Source: JAGOME01 sp039812375
GTDB lineage: Bacteria; Actinomycetota; Actinomycetes; Actinomycetales; Dermatophilaceae
Assembly: GCA_039812375.1 (NCBI GenBank)
Contig: JBDIAO010000039.1
Coordinates: forward strand, 1-25,064
Reading direction: 5' to 3'
Length of the DNA stretch: 25,064 nucleotides
Made by a program: the position numbers and the translations under genes. The notes under the pieces were generated by a model, which was not told the origin of the DNA, did no database searches, and was given only the letters and a program-made list of their open reading frames with translations. Below are positions 7,687-15,962 of the stretch, in pieces (position 1 is the stretch's first letter; every line of letters starts with the position of its first letter).

Positions 7687-8646
7687 ATGTCTGGTGAGGG
7701 GTATATCGGTGTTGTCGTTGTCTTGTTCAACAGTTCGACTGTCCTACCCGGCCTTGCCCATTCACTGCCCGAGGCGTTGGCAGGTGTGCGCGCGCGGATC
7801 GTGGCCGTCGACAACGCCTCTGCCGATGACTCTGTCCACGTGACTCGGTCCCTCATCGAGGGCGTCCATGTCGTTGAGGCTGGGCGGAACGGAGGGTATG
7901 CGGCGGCGATTAATGCGGGAATTGAAGCCGCTGGCGATGTCACCGCCATCCTGGTGCTCAACCCTGACACGCGTCTGGCGCCGGGCAGCGTGCGGGTCCT
8001 CCTGGACGCCCTCGATGAGCCGGGAACAGGTATCGCCGTTCCTCGGCTGCTCGGTGACTCCGGCCAACTCCTGCACTCATTGCGCCGCGAGCCAACCATC
8101 GGTCGTGAGCTCGCCGGTGCGATTCTCGGCTCGGTCAGGGTAGGGAGTGTGGGCACGTGGGGAGAGACGGTGACCGACAGCCAGACTTACGAAGAGTCGA
8201 GTCATATCGACTGGGCGGAGGGGAGTGTCCAACTGATCAGCCGAGAGTGCGTAGATCGGGTGGGTCCGTGGGACGAGTCGTTCTTCATGTATTCCGAGGA
8301 GACCGACTTCGATCTGAGGGCTCGGGACGCTGGCCTGCGGACCCGATACGTGCCTGGTGCCGCCGCGGTTCATCTACGTGGTGGCTCATCCACCCACCCT
8401 GGCCTTTGGGCGCTGCTCGTCACGAACAAGGTCAGGCTGTACCGGAAACGACGAGGCCGCTTCTACGCGGCATCGTGCTATCTGGTCCTCCTGGGCCGGG
8501 AGGCGACACGTGCAGTGAACGGGAGGGCGACGAGCCGTGCCGCGGTCCGGGCTCTGCTGGCGATGCCTCGTAGTGGGGCGAGCCCCGGTCCATCGACGGT
8601 GCAGCAGTATGCAAACCCAAAGGTTAGGGAATGGTTGCGCAAGTGA
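7687..8646 (+). CDS. GT2 glycosyltransferase, rhamnosyltransferase-like
   Basis: A 319-residue GT-A enzyme of family 2. The nucleotide-binding strand and loop is 'IVAVDNASADDS' (38-49), and 'GRNGGYAAAINAGI' (67-79) follows as in WbbL/rhamnosyltransferase-type members. 'LVLNPDT' (89-95) occupies the DXD position as NPD. The acceptor/catalytic segment is 'DESFFMYSEETDFDLR' (196-211). No transmembrane helices, so it acts at the inner membrane face, adding a sugar to a lipid-linked intermediate. The donor is not determinable; dTDP-rhamnose is only a family-based guess. The ATG has a weak ribosome-binding site. First gene of a plus-strand operon; the next gene starts 61 nt after its stop. Confidence 0.9.
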   Translation: MSGEGYIGVVVVLFNSSTVLPGLAHSLPEALAGVRARIVAVDNASADDSVHVTRSLIEGVHVVEAGRNGGYAAAINAGIEAAGDVTAILVLNPDTRLAPGSVRVLLDALDEPGTGIAVPRLLGDSGQLLHSLRREPTIGRELAGAILGSVRVGSVGTWGETVTDSQTYEESSHIDWAEGSVQLISRECVDRVGPWDESFFMYSEETDFDLRARDAGLRTRYVPGAAAVHLRGGSSTHPGLWALLVTNKVRLYRKRRGRFYAASCYLVLLGREATRAVNGRATSRAAVRALLAMPRSGASPGPSTVQQYANPKVREWLRK

Positions 8647-8707
8647 GTCCCCTGCCATCGAATCTGCGACTAGTCTGCCTCCGGGGGAGTTTCTCGGTCA
8701 AAGGAAG

Positions 8708-9559
8708 ATGAGGGGTGCAGCCTTGGTCAGCGTGTTGATCGCCGCGTATGAGGAAGAGGGAGTCATCGGACGTACTCTCGATACTCTCCTCCTCGGAGCC
8801 AACCCTGGTGAACTCGATGTCGTCGTTGTGGCTAACGGTTGCTCGGATGGCACCGCGACGGAGGCTGCTCAGCACGGTGCCCGGGTGCTAGAGACCCGCC
8901 ACGCCAGCAAAGCACTCGCGCTCAATCTTGCCGACGAAGCAGCTCCCGGGTTCCCACGGCTCTACCTCGACGCCGACACCCCAGTGAATGTTGACGACGT
9001 CCGAGCCTTGGCAACGGCTCTGGTTGGTGGCGGTGGATCGGCACTGGCTGCGGCTCCTGCGCGGTGGGTCAGCACGTCGGGGCGTCCCGTCCCCGTTCGT
9101 GCCTACTATGCGATCAACAACCGTCTCCCCATCTATCAGCACACCCTCTTCGGCCGTGGAGCAATCATGGTGTCCGAAGAAGGGAGGCGCCGATTCGGCT
9201 CCTTCCCCAACGTGGTCGCTGACGACCTCTTCCTTGACAGCCAGTTCTCGGTCAACGAGAAGACAGTCGTGGGCAGCGTTCGAGGCGTCATCGAGGCTCC
9301 GCACACGACCCAGGAGCTGATCCGGAGACTGGCACGAGTTCGACGAGGAAACCGGGAGTTGGCCACGGCCGATCCATCAAGCGAGCACCATGCTTCCTCG
9401 TCGACCTCGTGGTTGCGCCACGTCGTCCTCCGACGCCCCTATTTGGCCCCCGCCGGCCTCGTGTATGTCGCAATCACCGTTTGGGCCGAGCGAATCGCTC
9501 GCGGTGGGCCGACTGGTGCCCCGTGGAGGACTCGCACGGATCAGGGCCGTTCTCGATGA
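8708..9559 (+). CDS. GT2 glycosyltransferase
   Basis: A 283-residue family 2 enzyme. It starts with the classic 'VSVLIAAYEEE' strand (7-17), then 'VVVVANGCSDGTA' (38-50) and a canonical metal-binding DXD in 'LYLDADT' (85-91). A 'VADDLFLD' segment (170-177) takes the place of the usual ED acceptor motif. The chosen ATG (8708) follows AAAGGAAG closely. A TTG slightly downstream, with AGGGG at good spacing, is possible and would lose only the first few residues. Its stop overlaps the next start as ATGA. A hydrophobic segment near the C-terminus ('YLAPAGLVYVAITVWA') suggests membrane association. It builds the repeat unit with its neighbours; donor unknown. Confidence 0.88.
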   Translation: MRGAALVSVLIAAYEEEGVIGRTLDTLLLGANPGELDVVVVANGCSDGTATEAAQHGARVLETRHASKALALNLADEAAPGFPRLYLDADTPVNVDDVRALATALVGGGGSALAAAPARWVSTSGRPVPVRAYYAINNRLPIYQHTLFGRGAIMVSEEGRRRFGSFPNVVADDLFLDSQFSVNEKTVVGSVRGVIEAPHTTQELIRRLARVRRGNRELATADPSSEHHASSSTSWLRHVVLRRPYLAPAGLVYVAITVWAERIARGGPTGAPWRTRTDQGRSR

Positions 9560-10620
9560 ACCTCGCTCGTTTGCGCCAGGGTCTTAAGGGCGCCGTTACT
9601 AACGTTGAGCGGAGGCGCCGACTTCGCTATGCATTCCCTGCAGTGGGACCTGCCGACGGCTCACCAACTATCTACTTCTCGGTCCCGGACTGGAATCAGC
9701 CCTCCGGTGGGCTCAAGGTCGCCTACGACCATGTCCAAGCACTCAATGACGCTGGTGTTCCGGCACGTGTGCTACATCAGAAGTCAGGGTTTCGCCTAGA
9801 CTGGTTCGACAACGACGCTCCCGTGACCTGTGTTCCCAACGTGACACTGGGTCCGGACGACGTCATTGTGGTTGCTGAAGTGGCCGTCGATGTGTTCATC
9901 CGTTCGAGGTGTCCCGCGCGTCATATCGTTCTCAACCAGAGCGGACACCTGACTTTTCAGACCAGTGCCGACATGGTGATGGATCACATGCTCACCTGCG
10001 AGCGCATGCTTGGGTCGGTCGTTGTCTCGCAGCACTCGGCCGAATACCTGCGGACCGCCTTTCCTGGTCGACCTGTCGCCAGGGCGCGCAATGCCGTAGA
10101 CCCCTCAGTCTTTTATCCCGAACGCCCACGTCCCAGCCGCGTCCTCGGCTACAGCCTCCGACGCGGGCGCGATGATATCTTGCAGGCGCTTTCGATCCTT
10201 GAGGCGCGTGGAAGTTTGGAAGGCTGGGAGGTCCGTGAGATTGCTGGAGCCGATCAGCGTCGGTATGCCAAAGCCCTTGCGGCCACGCGAGTACTGCTCT
10301 CCGCGCCCTATCAGGAAGGGTTCGGGTTGCCGGCGGCGGAGGCGATGGCGTGCGGTGCCTATGTCGTCGGCTATGACGGATTCGGTGGACGGGAGTATTT
10401 CCGGCCCGAGTTCTCCTCGCCGATCGCGACAGGCGATGTGCTCGCCCTGGCCATGGCCACCGAGGATGTCCTCGTCCGTGACCGAGAGGATCCGGGTTGG
10501 TTGGACGACCGGAGTGTGACGGCCGCGGCCTTCATTGCGGAGGAGTACTCTCCGCAACGTTCTGCGCTTTCGGTGGTCGATGCCTATGCCGCGATCCTGG
10601 GGACGCAGTGGCCTCTATGA
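9556..10620 (+). CDS. GT-B (GT4-like) glycosyltransferase
   Basis: A 354-residue two-domain retaining-type glycosyltransferase. The N-terminal domain contains 'SGGLKVAYDHVQALNDAG' (50-67), the usual glycine-rich acceptor-side loop. The C-terminal domain has the EX7E signature E254-G-F-G-L-P-A-A-E262 followed by 'AMACGAYVVGYDGFGGREYF', which binds the nucleotide sugar. The start at 9556 makes an ATGA overlap with the preceding gene; the frame upstream lies inside that gene and is not used. Its stop overlaps the PIG-L start in the same way, so three consecutive genes are translationally coupled. Donor and acceptor cannot be read from the sequence. Confidence 0.88.
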   Translation: MNLARLRQGLKGAVTNVERRRRLRYAFPAVGPADGSPTIYFSVPDWNQPSGGLKVAYDHVQALNDAGVPARVLHQKSGFRLDWFDNDAPVTCVPNVTLGPDDVIVVAEVAVDVFIRSRCPARHIVLNQSGHLTFQTSADMVMDHMLTCERMLGSVVVSQHSAEYLRTAFPGRPVARARNAVDPSVFYPERPRPSRVLGYSLRRGRDDILQALSILEARGSLEGWEVREIAGADQRRYAKALAATRVLLSAPYQEGFGLPAAEAMACGAYVVGYDGFGGREYFRPEFSSPIATGDVLALAMATEDVLVRDREDPGWLDDRSVTAAAFIAEEYSPQRSALSVVDAYAAILGTQWPL

Positions 10621-11363
10621 GGACCCGCGGTCTAACCCAGCCGATCCGCAACGGGGCGCGTCGGCTCGTGTTGGCGGTCGCCCGGCCCGCGCCTTCTGAC
10701 GAGGGAGGGCTGTTGGTCGTGGCGCCCCACCCCGACGACGAGACGCTCGGCTGCGGTGCGCGGATCGCGAGAGCTGTTGCTCACGGGCACCTGGTTACCG
10801 TCGTCGTGGCCACCAAGGAGGCTGGTTCTGACCCCATTAGCGGCGAGTCCATCAGCGCCCGCCGTTCGAGCGAACTCCATGCCGCAATGAGGGACCTTGG
10901 AGTGGCTGCCGGAGACGTTATCGAGCTGAGCTTCCCCGACGGCGAGCTCAGCCGGCACATTGGGGCCCTGCGCGACGCATTGGTGGAGACGTTGATTCAG
11001 CGCGGCCCCTCAACCGTGCTGGTGACTAGTGGCGACGAAGTGCATCCGGACCACGCGGCGGCCTCTCGTGCCACGAGGGCCGCGGTTGCCACTCTCCACA
11101 GAGCACCTCGAGTCCGCGAGTACCCAGTCTGGTTGTGGTCGGACTGGCCCAGCTCACGCAGGCACGGTGTCAGAGGCCCGATCGGTCTGGCCCGAGTCAT
11201 CGGTCGGCGGACCGTCGAGCGCACCTCAGTGGAGCCCTTCAGAGCTACCAAGCAGCGAGCCCTTTCCCGCTACGACAGCCAGCTTGGGCGCGATGGGCTC
11301 CCACCGATAGTCCTGACTCGAGCCCTAGAGGACCCTGAACTGGCTTTCGTCGTCAAGCAGTGA
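10617..11363 (+). CDS. PIG-L/LmbE family deacetylase
   Basis: A 248-residue zinc-dependent N-deacetylase. The metal/catalytic motif is A36-P-H38-P-D40-D41-E42 ('APHPDDETLGCG'), and the second metal motif is H143-P-D-H146. Known members deacetylate N-acetylglucosaminyl groups, for example GlcNAc-PI and GlcNAc-inositol (MshB), or related small molecules. Within a glycan locus it probably removes an N-acetyl group from a sugar of the repeat unit; that is inference. The start forms ATGA with the upstream glycosyltransferase. Its stop is one base away from the stop of the convergent condensation-domain gene, and no terminator hairpin was seen between them. Confidence 0.9.
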   Translation: MRTRGLTQPIRNGARRLVLAVARPAPSDEGGLLVVAPHPDDETLGCGARIARAVAHGHLVTVVVATKEAGSDPISGESISARRSSELHAAMRDLGVAAGDVIELSFPDGELSRHIGALRDALVETLIQRGPSTVLVTSGDEVHPDHAAASRATRAAVATLHRAPRVREYPVWLWSDWPSSRRHGVRGPIGLARVIGRRTVERTSVEPFRATKQRALSRYDSQLGRDGLPPIVLTRALEDPELAFVVKQ

Positions 11364-11364
11364 A

Positions 11365-12609
11365 TCATCCGGGCGGCTGGAGCCAGCGACGGATCGCCCG
11401 CAGCACGCCTTCCCCGTGGTCGTGGACCTCCTCGGGCAGGTAGCAGTTCGGGTTCGCGGCGAGGTCGATGATGAGCCCGTCGTCGGGCGCCGGCACGATG
11501 CTGATGATCATGTCGTCGACCGGGCCGCGTGAGATGGCCTCGACGTCGACGTCGCAGCCGTCGAGACCGGGCTGGTCGCCGAACGGGACGACGTTGACGG
11601 TTGGACCGTGGATCCGCCCACGGCGCCAGGCGATCGGCAGCTCGGTGCGAAGCCGCTCCGGTCGGTCCCCGACGTGGCCCGCCACGCCCCCCACGGCTCG
11701 GGCCACCGTGCGGAGCAGACCGCGACGCGAGCGGTCACGCAGGTCCACCCGCATCGGCAGCACGGTCATGAGCATGCTCGGCGTGACCAGCTCCACAGGT
11801 CGGCTGCGGGCGGCGAAGATGCAGCCGAGGATCGCCTCGCTCGTGCCGAGCGTGTCGGCGACGTACTCGGCGACGGCGGCCATCACCGCATACGGCCAGC
11901 GCAGCTCCCCGACCGCCTCGCTCAGAGCGGCCCGGAGCCGGGCCACCTCGACACGTGCCAGGAGAGGGAGGGATGCCGGCGGTGCCACGGTGTCGCTCAG
12001 CGCAATCCGGTCGGGGGACTTCGCCAGGTAGGACCGCCAGAAGTCCAGGTCCGGCTCGACCGGCGGTGACTGGGCGATCAGCTCGCGCAGGCTGCCCCGT
12101 GGAGCGGGGGGCGGCTCCGAGCCACGGCGGAGGGAGGCATAGATCTCGGCGTGCCGGTGGAGGATGCGCATCGAGCCGAAGCCGTCGGCGATGGCGTGAT
12201 GGACGGTGGCCAGCTCGAGGTGGTCCTCGTCGGCGATCCGCACCAGCTCCAGCCGGTAGAGAGGCGACCCGTCGAGCAGGTCGAACGGGACCAGGGCGCT
12301 GGATCGCAGCCGTCGGTCGGCGCGCTCGGCGGCGTCGGGACGATCGGAGAGGTCGGTGAAGGTCACGCGCGGACGCAGGTCCAGGTGCTGGATCCAAGTC
12401 CCGTCGCAGACCTGGAACCGGGTGCGGATGCAGTCGGTCTCCTCGACCAGGCGGGCGTTGGCCTCGACGTAGGAGTCCAGGTCGAGAGGGCCACGGATGC
12501 GCCGCAGCTGGCTCACGCTGTATGCCGCCTGCCCCGGAACCTGGAGGTGCCCGGCGATCATGCCCAGCTGCGCCGGGTGCACGGGCAGGGGACCGAGGTC
12601 GGGGTTCAC
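11365..12609 (-). CDS. Free-standing condensation-domain protein (second copy)
   Basis: A 414-residue protein of the NRPS condensation/PapA acyltransferase superfamily, with the catalytic motif H137-H138-A-I-A-D142-G143. N-terminal C-domain features are 'LPVHPAQLGMIAG' (8-20) and 'LDSYVEANARLVEETDCIRTRF'. It has no adenylation, carrier or thioesterase domain. The GTG at 12609 overlaps the previous stop as GTGA, with GAGGGGGG just upstream; the longer open frame lies inside the neighbour. The C-terminal region shares 'GRIHGPT.N..P' and 'SRGPVDD' patterns with the upstream gene, so the pair look like a tandem duplication. It may condense a carrier-bound aminoacyl group with an amine or hydroxyl acceptor. 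Last gene of its operon. Confidence 0.85.
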   Translation of the reverse strand: MNPDLGPLPVHPAQLGMIAGHLQVPGQAAYSVSQLRRIRGPLDLDSYVEANARLVEETDCIRTRFQVCDGTWIQHLDLRPRVTFTDLSDRPDAAERADRRLRSSALVPFDLLDGSPLYRLELVRIADEDHLELATVHHAIADGFGSMRILHRHAEIYASLRRGSEPPPAPRGSLRELIAQSPPVEPDLDFWRSYLAKSPDRIALSDTVAPPASLPLLARVEVARLRAALSEAVGELRWPYAVMAAVAEYVADTLGTSEAILGCIFAARSRPVELVTPSMLMTVLPMRVDLRDRSRRGLLRTVARAVGGVAGHVGDRPERLRTELPIAWRRGRIHGPTVNVVPFGDQPGLDGCDVDVEAISRGPVDDMIISIVPAPDDGLIIDLAANPNCYLPEEVHDHGEGVLRAIRRWLQPPG

Positions 12610-13913
12610 CGGCCCCCCTCGACCAGCGCTGTCACCGTCCGGCACAGCTCGTCGTGGATCCCGGTGACGGTCGTGGCGTCGTAGCGGTGAGGGTTGCCGC
12701 GCAGCTCGACGAGCAGGTCGTGTCCGCGCGGGTGGAAGGTCCACATCAGGTCGTCGACGGGGCCGCGGCTGCGGATCGTCTCCACGACGTCGCAGCCGGG
12801 CAGGTCCAGCCGGACCAGAGGGGGCAGCGCGTTGAAGGTCGGACCGTACACCCGAGCCTGGCGCCAGCCGACGGGCAGGTGCCAGACGAGATCCTCGGGC
12901 CGGGCGGTCAGGTGGGGCCGGACCCGGGACAGCTCGGTCTCGATGGCGTGCTGGGTCGCGTCGAGGCCGACGCCGGGAGGGACCGGCACCCGCAACGGCA
13001 CGACGTTCATCAGCTGGGCCGGGGTGGACCGTTCGACGGGAGTCGTCCGACCGGGAGTCGTGAAGCCGACGACGACCTCGGTGGCCTCCAGCAGGTGAGC
13101 CAGCTGGAGGGTCACCAGTGCAAGGCCCGCCGTGAACCACCGAGGTCGGTCGCCGACCGCGCGGAGGACGGCGAATCCGCCTGGGACGCAACGGGAGGCG
13201 ACGTGAGGTCTCGCAGCCGGGCGTGAACGGTTCGACGACAAGGAGAGTCGAGGCCCGACCCCCCGGAGGTAGTCCGACCAGAACTCCACGTCGACGGGAT
13301 CCGGCCGCGTCGCGACGAGCAGATCCGCCAAGGGACGCACCGCGGCCGGCGGAACCTCGGTGCCGTTGACGAGGGCCCGGTATACCTCGGCGACGCGCAG
13401 CTGGGACCAGGTCGCGGCGTAGCCGTCGCAGGCAAGGTGGTGGGCGGCGAAGTAGACGATGGCGTGCCGATCGGCGACGCGGACGATCTGGACTCGAAAC
13501 AGCTCACCGCCGCCGACGAGGTCGAAGGCCTGCTCGTCGAGCCGCGCGAAGTGCCTCTCGGCCGCGGCCACCGGGTCGGCCTCGGCTCGCACGTCGAGCA
13601 CTTCGGCCGGACGGGCTCGGGAGGGCGGACAGTGCTGGAACCAGTCCCCGTCCCGCAGGCACAGTCGCAACCGGAAGGTGTCGAACTCCTCCAAGGTCCG
13701 ACCGATCGCCTCGTTGTAGGTCTCGATATCGAGGTCGCCCGTGATGTCCAGCGTCATGACGACGTTCACCGCCGCGTTCGCCGGGTCGGCGAGCTGGGCG
13801 TTGAGGAGGCCGCGCTGGGCATGGAGGAGCGGCAGCAGCCCCTCGTCGCAGGAGGGGGCCGTGCGCCCCCTGCACGGCCCTTCGGGGCGGTCACGGTGGT
13901 CGCGACGGGTCAT
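12606..13913 (-). CDS. Free-standing condensation-domain protein (first copy)
   Basis: A 435-residue condensation/PapA-type acyltransferase with intact H158-H159-L-A-C-D163-G164. The C1-like motif is 'LLPLLHAQRGLLNAQ' (26-40). The C-terminal block 'ARVYGPTFNALP' and 'SRGPVDDLMW' matches the downstream paralogue. The ATG at 13913 overlaps the stop of the membrane acyltransferase gene (ATGA). The frame open far upstream is a shadow of that gene. No other NRPS domains are fused. The second residue of the catalytic HH is the expected general base, so I expect an active enzyme. Whether it forms amides or esters is unknown. Confidence 0.85.
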   Translation of the reverse strand: MTRRDHRDRPEGPCRGRTAPSCDEGLLPLLHAQRGLLNAQLADPANAAVNVVMTLDITGDLDIETYNEAIGRTLEEFDTFRLRLCLRDGDWFQHCPPSRARPAEVLDVRAEADPVAAAERHFARLDEQAFDLVGGGELFRVQIVRVADRHAIVYFAAHHLACDGYAATWSQLRVAEVYRALVNGTEVPPAAVRPLADLLVATRPDPVDVEFWSDYLRGVGPRLSLSSNRSRPAARPHVASRCVPGGFAVLRAVGDRPRWFTAGLALVTLQLAHLLEATEVVVGFTTPGRTTPVERSTPAQLMNVVPLRVPVPPGVGLDATQHAIETELSRVRPHLTARPEDLVWHLPVGWRQARVYGPTFNALPPLVRLDLPGCDVVETIRSRGPVDDLMWTFHPRGHDLLVELRGNPHRYDATTVTGIHDELCRTVTALVEGGR

Positions 13914-15094
13914 CGGCGCAGTCCCCTCCCGGCGGCGAGCCGCGAGGCCAGCGTGACGAGGCCCTCGATCGGTCCACGCAGATGGGCCCAGGCGAAGAGC
14001 GCTCCGACGACCATGACGACGGATGCCTCGGGCCAGAAGCGCGGAGCCCCGATGTCGGGCGGTGTGTCGGGGCGGAGCATGACGAGGTGAAGGCTGTACA
14101 TCGTCAGGGTCATCGCCCCGGCTCCGAAGACGACCTGCCATACCCGGGGGCGGTATCGCGCCAGGACGAGGGTGACACCGATGACGGCCAGGGCGGCGCC
14201 GATCGTCTGCGCGAAGTCGAAGGGCGTCCCCGAGTGGGCGGCCCTGACGGTGAGCCACCACCAGGAACCGGTCGGTGTGGTGCCCGACAGTCCGGCGTCC
14301 ATGGCGACCGTGAGCGATTGCCAGGTGGGGTGGATGCTCTGGTCGGGCCAGGTGGCGATCAGCGCCCGGCGAACCGACGCATGACTGGTGATGAGGTCGG
14401 ACACGATGGTGGCGACGACGGCGAGCGTCGCGCCGACCGTGCCGGCGACGAGGGCGATCCGGCGGGTGTCGAGGGCCAGCCGACCCAGACCCATGCCGGC
14501 GAACAGGAAGGCCAGCCACGGCACGGCCGGATAGTCGCCGATGACACCGAGGTAGACCACGAGCTGCTCGGGTCCCATATGGCTCAGCTTGCTGGAGGCG
14601 GGGACCGGTATCGAGGGACGGACGAGCTGGCTGAGGACGGGCACGGTCACGGTCCAGACGGCGGCCAGCACGAACAGCTGTCTGGCCCTCAGGCCGAGGA
14701 AGGGGATGCCCAGCAGGAAGAGGAGGCCGTAGTAGGGAAGGATCACGCCGAGGCCGGCGTCGTGGAGCTTGTCCAGACCGAGGCCGAGCGCGGTGATGAG
14801 GACCGCGCGGACGGCCAGTCCACGACTCACCTGCCAGCGACGCCGTCCCGTCACCGGTGTCGTGCCGCCACTCATGAGGGCCAGGCTCGTCCCGGCGAGG
14901 ACGGCGAACAGGCCGGAGGCGCGCCCGGAGACGACGATCTGCTGCCACGGCACGCGACCGTCGACGGTCTTGGGCAGGATGTGGGCCACCATCATGCCGA
15001 GCAGCGCCAGGCATCGGGCCACGTCAAGACCGACCAGGCGACGAGACTCATCTCCCCCGTCGCGCCTCCACTGCGCCAGGAGAAGCCGCCCCAC
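13910..15094 (-). CDS. Multi-spanning acyltransferase, HGSNAT/DUF1624-like
   Basis: A 394-residue membrane protein with about ten hydrophobic segments. The N-terminal signature is 'RLVGLDVARCLALLGMMVAH' (about residues 19-38), typical of the heparan-alpha-glucosaminide N-acetyltransferase (DUF1624) and DUF418/YeiB group. Near the C-terminus is 'GAMTLTMYSLHLVML', also typical. Such proteins are thought to pass acyl groups across the membrane to sugar amines or related acceptors. The GTG at 15094 is the only start seen; its ribosome-binding site is poor. First gene of an operon with the two condensation-domain proteins, coupled by ATGA. That placement suggests it delivers or modifies the product of those enzymes; this is inference. 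Confidence 0.8.
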   Translation of the reverse strand: MGRLLLAQWRRDGGDESRRLVGLDVARCLALLGMMVAHILPKTVDGRVPWQQIVVSGRASGLFAVLAGTSLALMSGGTTPVTGRRRWQVSRGLAVRAVLITALGLGLDKLHDAGLGVILPYYGLLFLLGIPFLGLRARQLFVLAAVWTVTVPVLSQLVRPSIPVPASSKLSHMGPEQLVVYLGVIGDYPAVPWLAFLFAGMGLGRLALDTRRIALVAGTVGATLAVVATIVSDLITSHASVRRALIATWPDQSIHPTWQSLTVAMDAGLSGTTPTGSWWWLTVRAAHSGTPFDFAQTIGAALAVIGVTLVLARYRPRVWQVVFGAGAMTLTMYSLHLVMLRPDTPPDIGAPRFWPEASVVMVVGALFAWAHLRGPIEGLVTLASRLAAGRGLRR

Positions 15095-15221
15095 CCGGTA
15101 GACCGTAGCCGAAGTGCTCGTTCCTGTGGGGCAGTTTAGGGAGGTATGCCGCCGACATCACCCTTCGCGACGGGGGCGGATTGTCCGGAACGAAGGACGG
15201 CGACGACCGAACGCGGTTACC
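15095..15221. promoter_or_regulatory. Divergent region between acyltransferase and flavin reductase
   Basis: This 127-bp gap separates divergent starts. A short A/T-richer patch (GCAGTTTAGGGAGGTATG, about 15131-15148) stands out in otherwise GC-rich DNA and may mark a promoter core for either strand. An ATG at 15146 right after GGAGGT opens a frame that is only a shadow of the flavin reductase. Confidence 0.35.
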
Positions 15222-15902
15222 GTGATAGACGTGAGGACGTTGTCGATTGCGGAGCAGTGGCTGGAGCATGCGGCACCGGTCGAGGGGGCTCCGCCGCCGG
15301 TCCACGACGGGGTGCCGCCGGTCCACGACGGGGCGTCGTATATCGATGCCGCGACGGTGGCTCTCACCTTCCAGTCCCTCCGCCTCGGTGCGGCACGAGC
15401 CGAGCAGCTCCCCGCCGACGAGCCGGTCACTCCGGCGACGCTGCGAGGGGCTATGGGCTGCATGGCGACGGGCGTCTGTGTCGTGACCACCCTGTCCGAC
15501 GGCGACGACGTCGCCATGACCGCGAACTCGGTCACCTCGGTCTCGCTCGACCCGCCGCTGCTCCTGGTCTGTATCGACCGGCACGCACGCTTCCACGGCG
15601 CGATCGTCGACAGCGGGCGGTGGGGCGTGAGCATCCTGGACGCGACGGCACACGCCATCTCCTCGGCCTGTGCGAGACCCAATCGCTCCCGCTCGGGTCA
15701 GCTGACGGACATCGGGCACCACCGCGGGTCGAGCGGCGTGGCCCTGCTGGACGCCTCGGTGGCGACGATGGAGTGTGTGACGGAGTCGGTCTTCCCCGGC
15801 GGCGACCACGACATCGTCGTGGGTCGTATCGTCAGCGTGGCCCGTCGTGGCGAGGGCGTGCACCCGTTGCTCTTCCACCAAGGCGGCTACCGCTGGCTGT
15901 AG
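15222..15902 (+). CDS. Flavin reductase-like protein with N-terminal extension
   Basis: A 226-residue member of the HpaC-type flavin reductase (FMN-binding split barrel) family. The domain starts at about residue 74: 'LRGAMGCMATGVCVVTT', then the flavin-site segment 'MTANSVTSVSLDPPLLLVCID' (99-119) and 'GRWGVSILD'. Family members use NAD(P)H to reduce FMN or FAD for a partner oxygenase, or act as flavoproteins themselves. The first 70 residues are an unusual extension containing a duplicated PPVHDG. I choose GTG 15222; GTG 15231 or the upstream GTG 15114 are possible. It is the only plus-strand gene between the two minus-strand blocks and may supply reduced flavin or redox chemistry to the aminoacyl pathway. 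No partner monooxygenase is visible. Confidence 0.82.
   Translation: MIDVRTLSIAEQWLEHAAPVEGAPPPVHDGVPPVHDGASYIDAATVALTFQSLRLGAARAEQLPADEPVTPATLRGAMGCMATGVCVVTTLSDGDDVAMTANSVTSVSLDPPLLLVCIDRHARFHGAIVDSGRWGVSILDATAHAISSACARPNRSRSGQLTDIGHHRGSSGVALLDASVATMECVTESVFPGGDHDIVVGRIVSVARRGEGVHPLLFHQGGYRWL
15293..15333. repeat. Two 20-bp direct repeats (21-bp period) in the flavin reductase gene
   Basis: GCCGCCGGTCCACGACGGGG is present at 15293-15312 and 15314-15333. The copies are identical, in frame, and encode PPVHDG twice in the N-terminal extension. The identity suggests a recent slip duplication. Confidence 0.85.
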
Positions 15903-15913
15903 CCGCCCTGGTG
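15876..15913. terminator. Long hairpin spanning the flavin reductase stop codon
   Basis: CACCAAGGCGGCTAC (15876-15890) pairs with GTAGCCGCCCTGGTG (15899-15913) over 15 positions with one mismatch and an 8-nt loop. The TAG stop lies at the base of the right arm. It sits between convergent genes, so it could end transcription from either side. There is no T-tract on the plus strand, so it may be a non-canonical terminator or mRNA-stabilising hairpin. CGCCCTGGTG recurs at 15919-15928. Confidence 0.55.
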
Positions 15914-15962
15914 CGGAGTCGCCCTGGTGGAGAGCCCCGAGGTTCTTTCGGATATCGCGGTC

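Noticed and set aside
13982..15139. Long plus-strand frame of 385 codons opposite the membrane acyltransferase
   Set aside because: Its translation is Gly/Glu/Asp/His-rich and low in hydrophobics, as expected of an antisense shadow. The minus-strand frame has clear membrane segments and family motifs.
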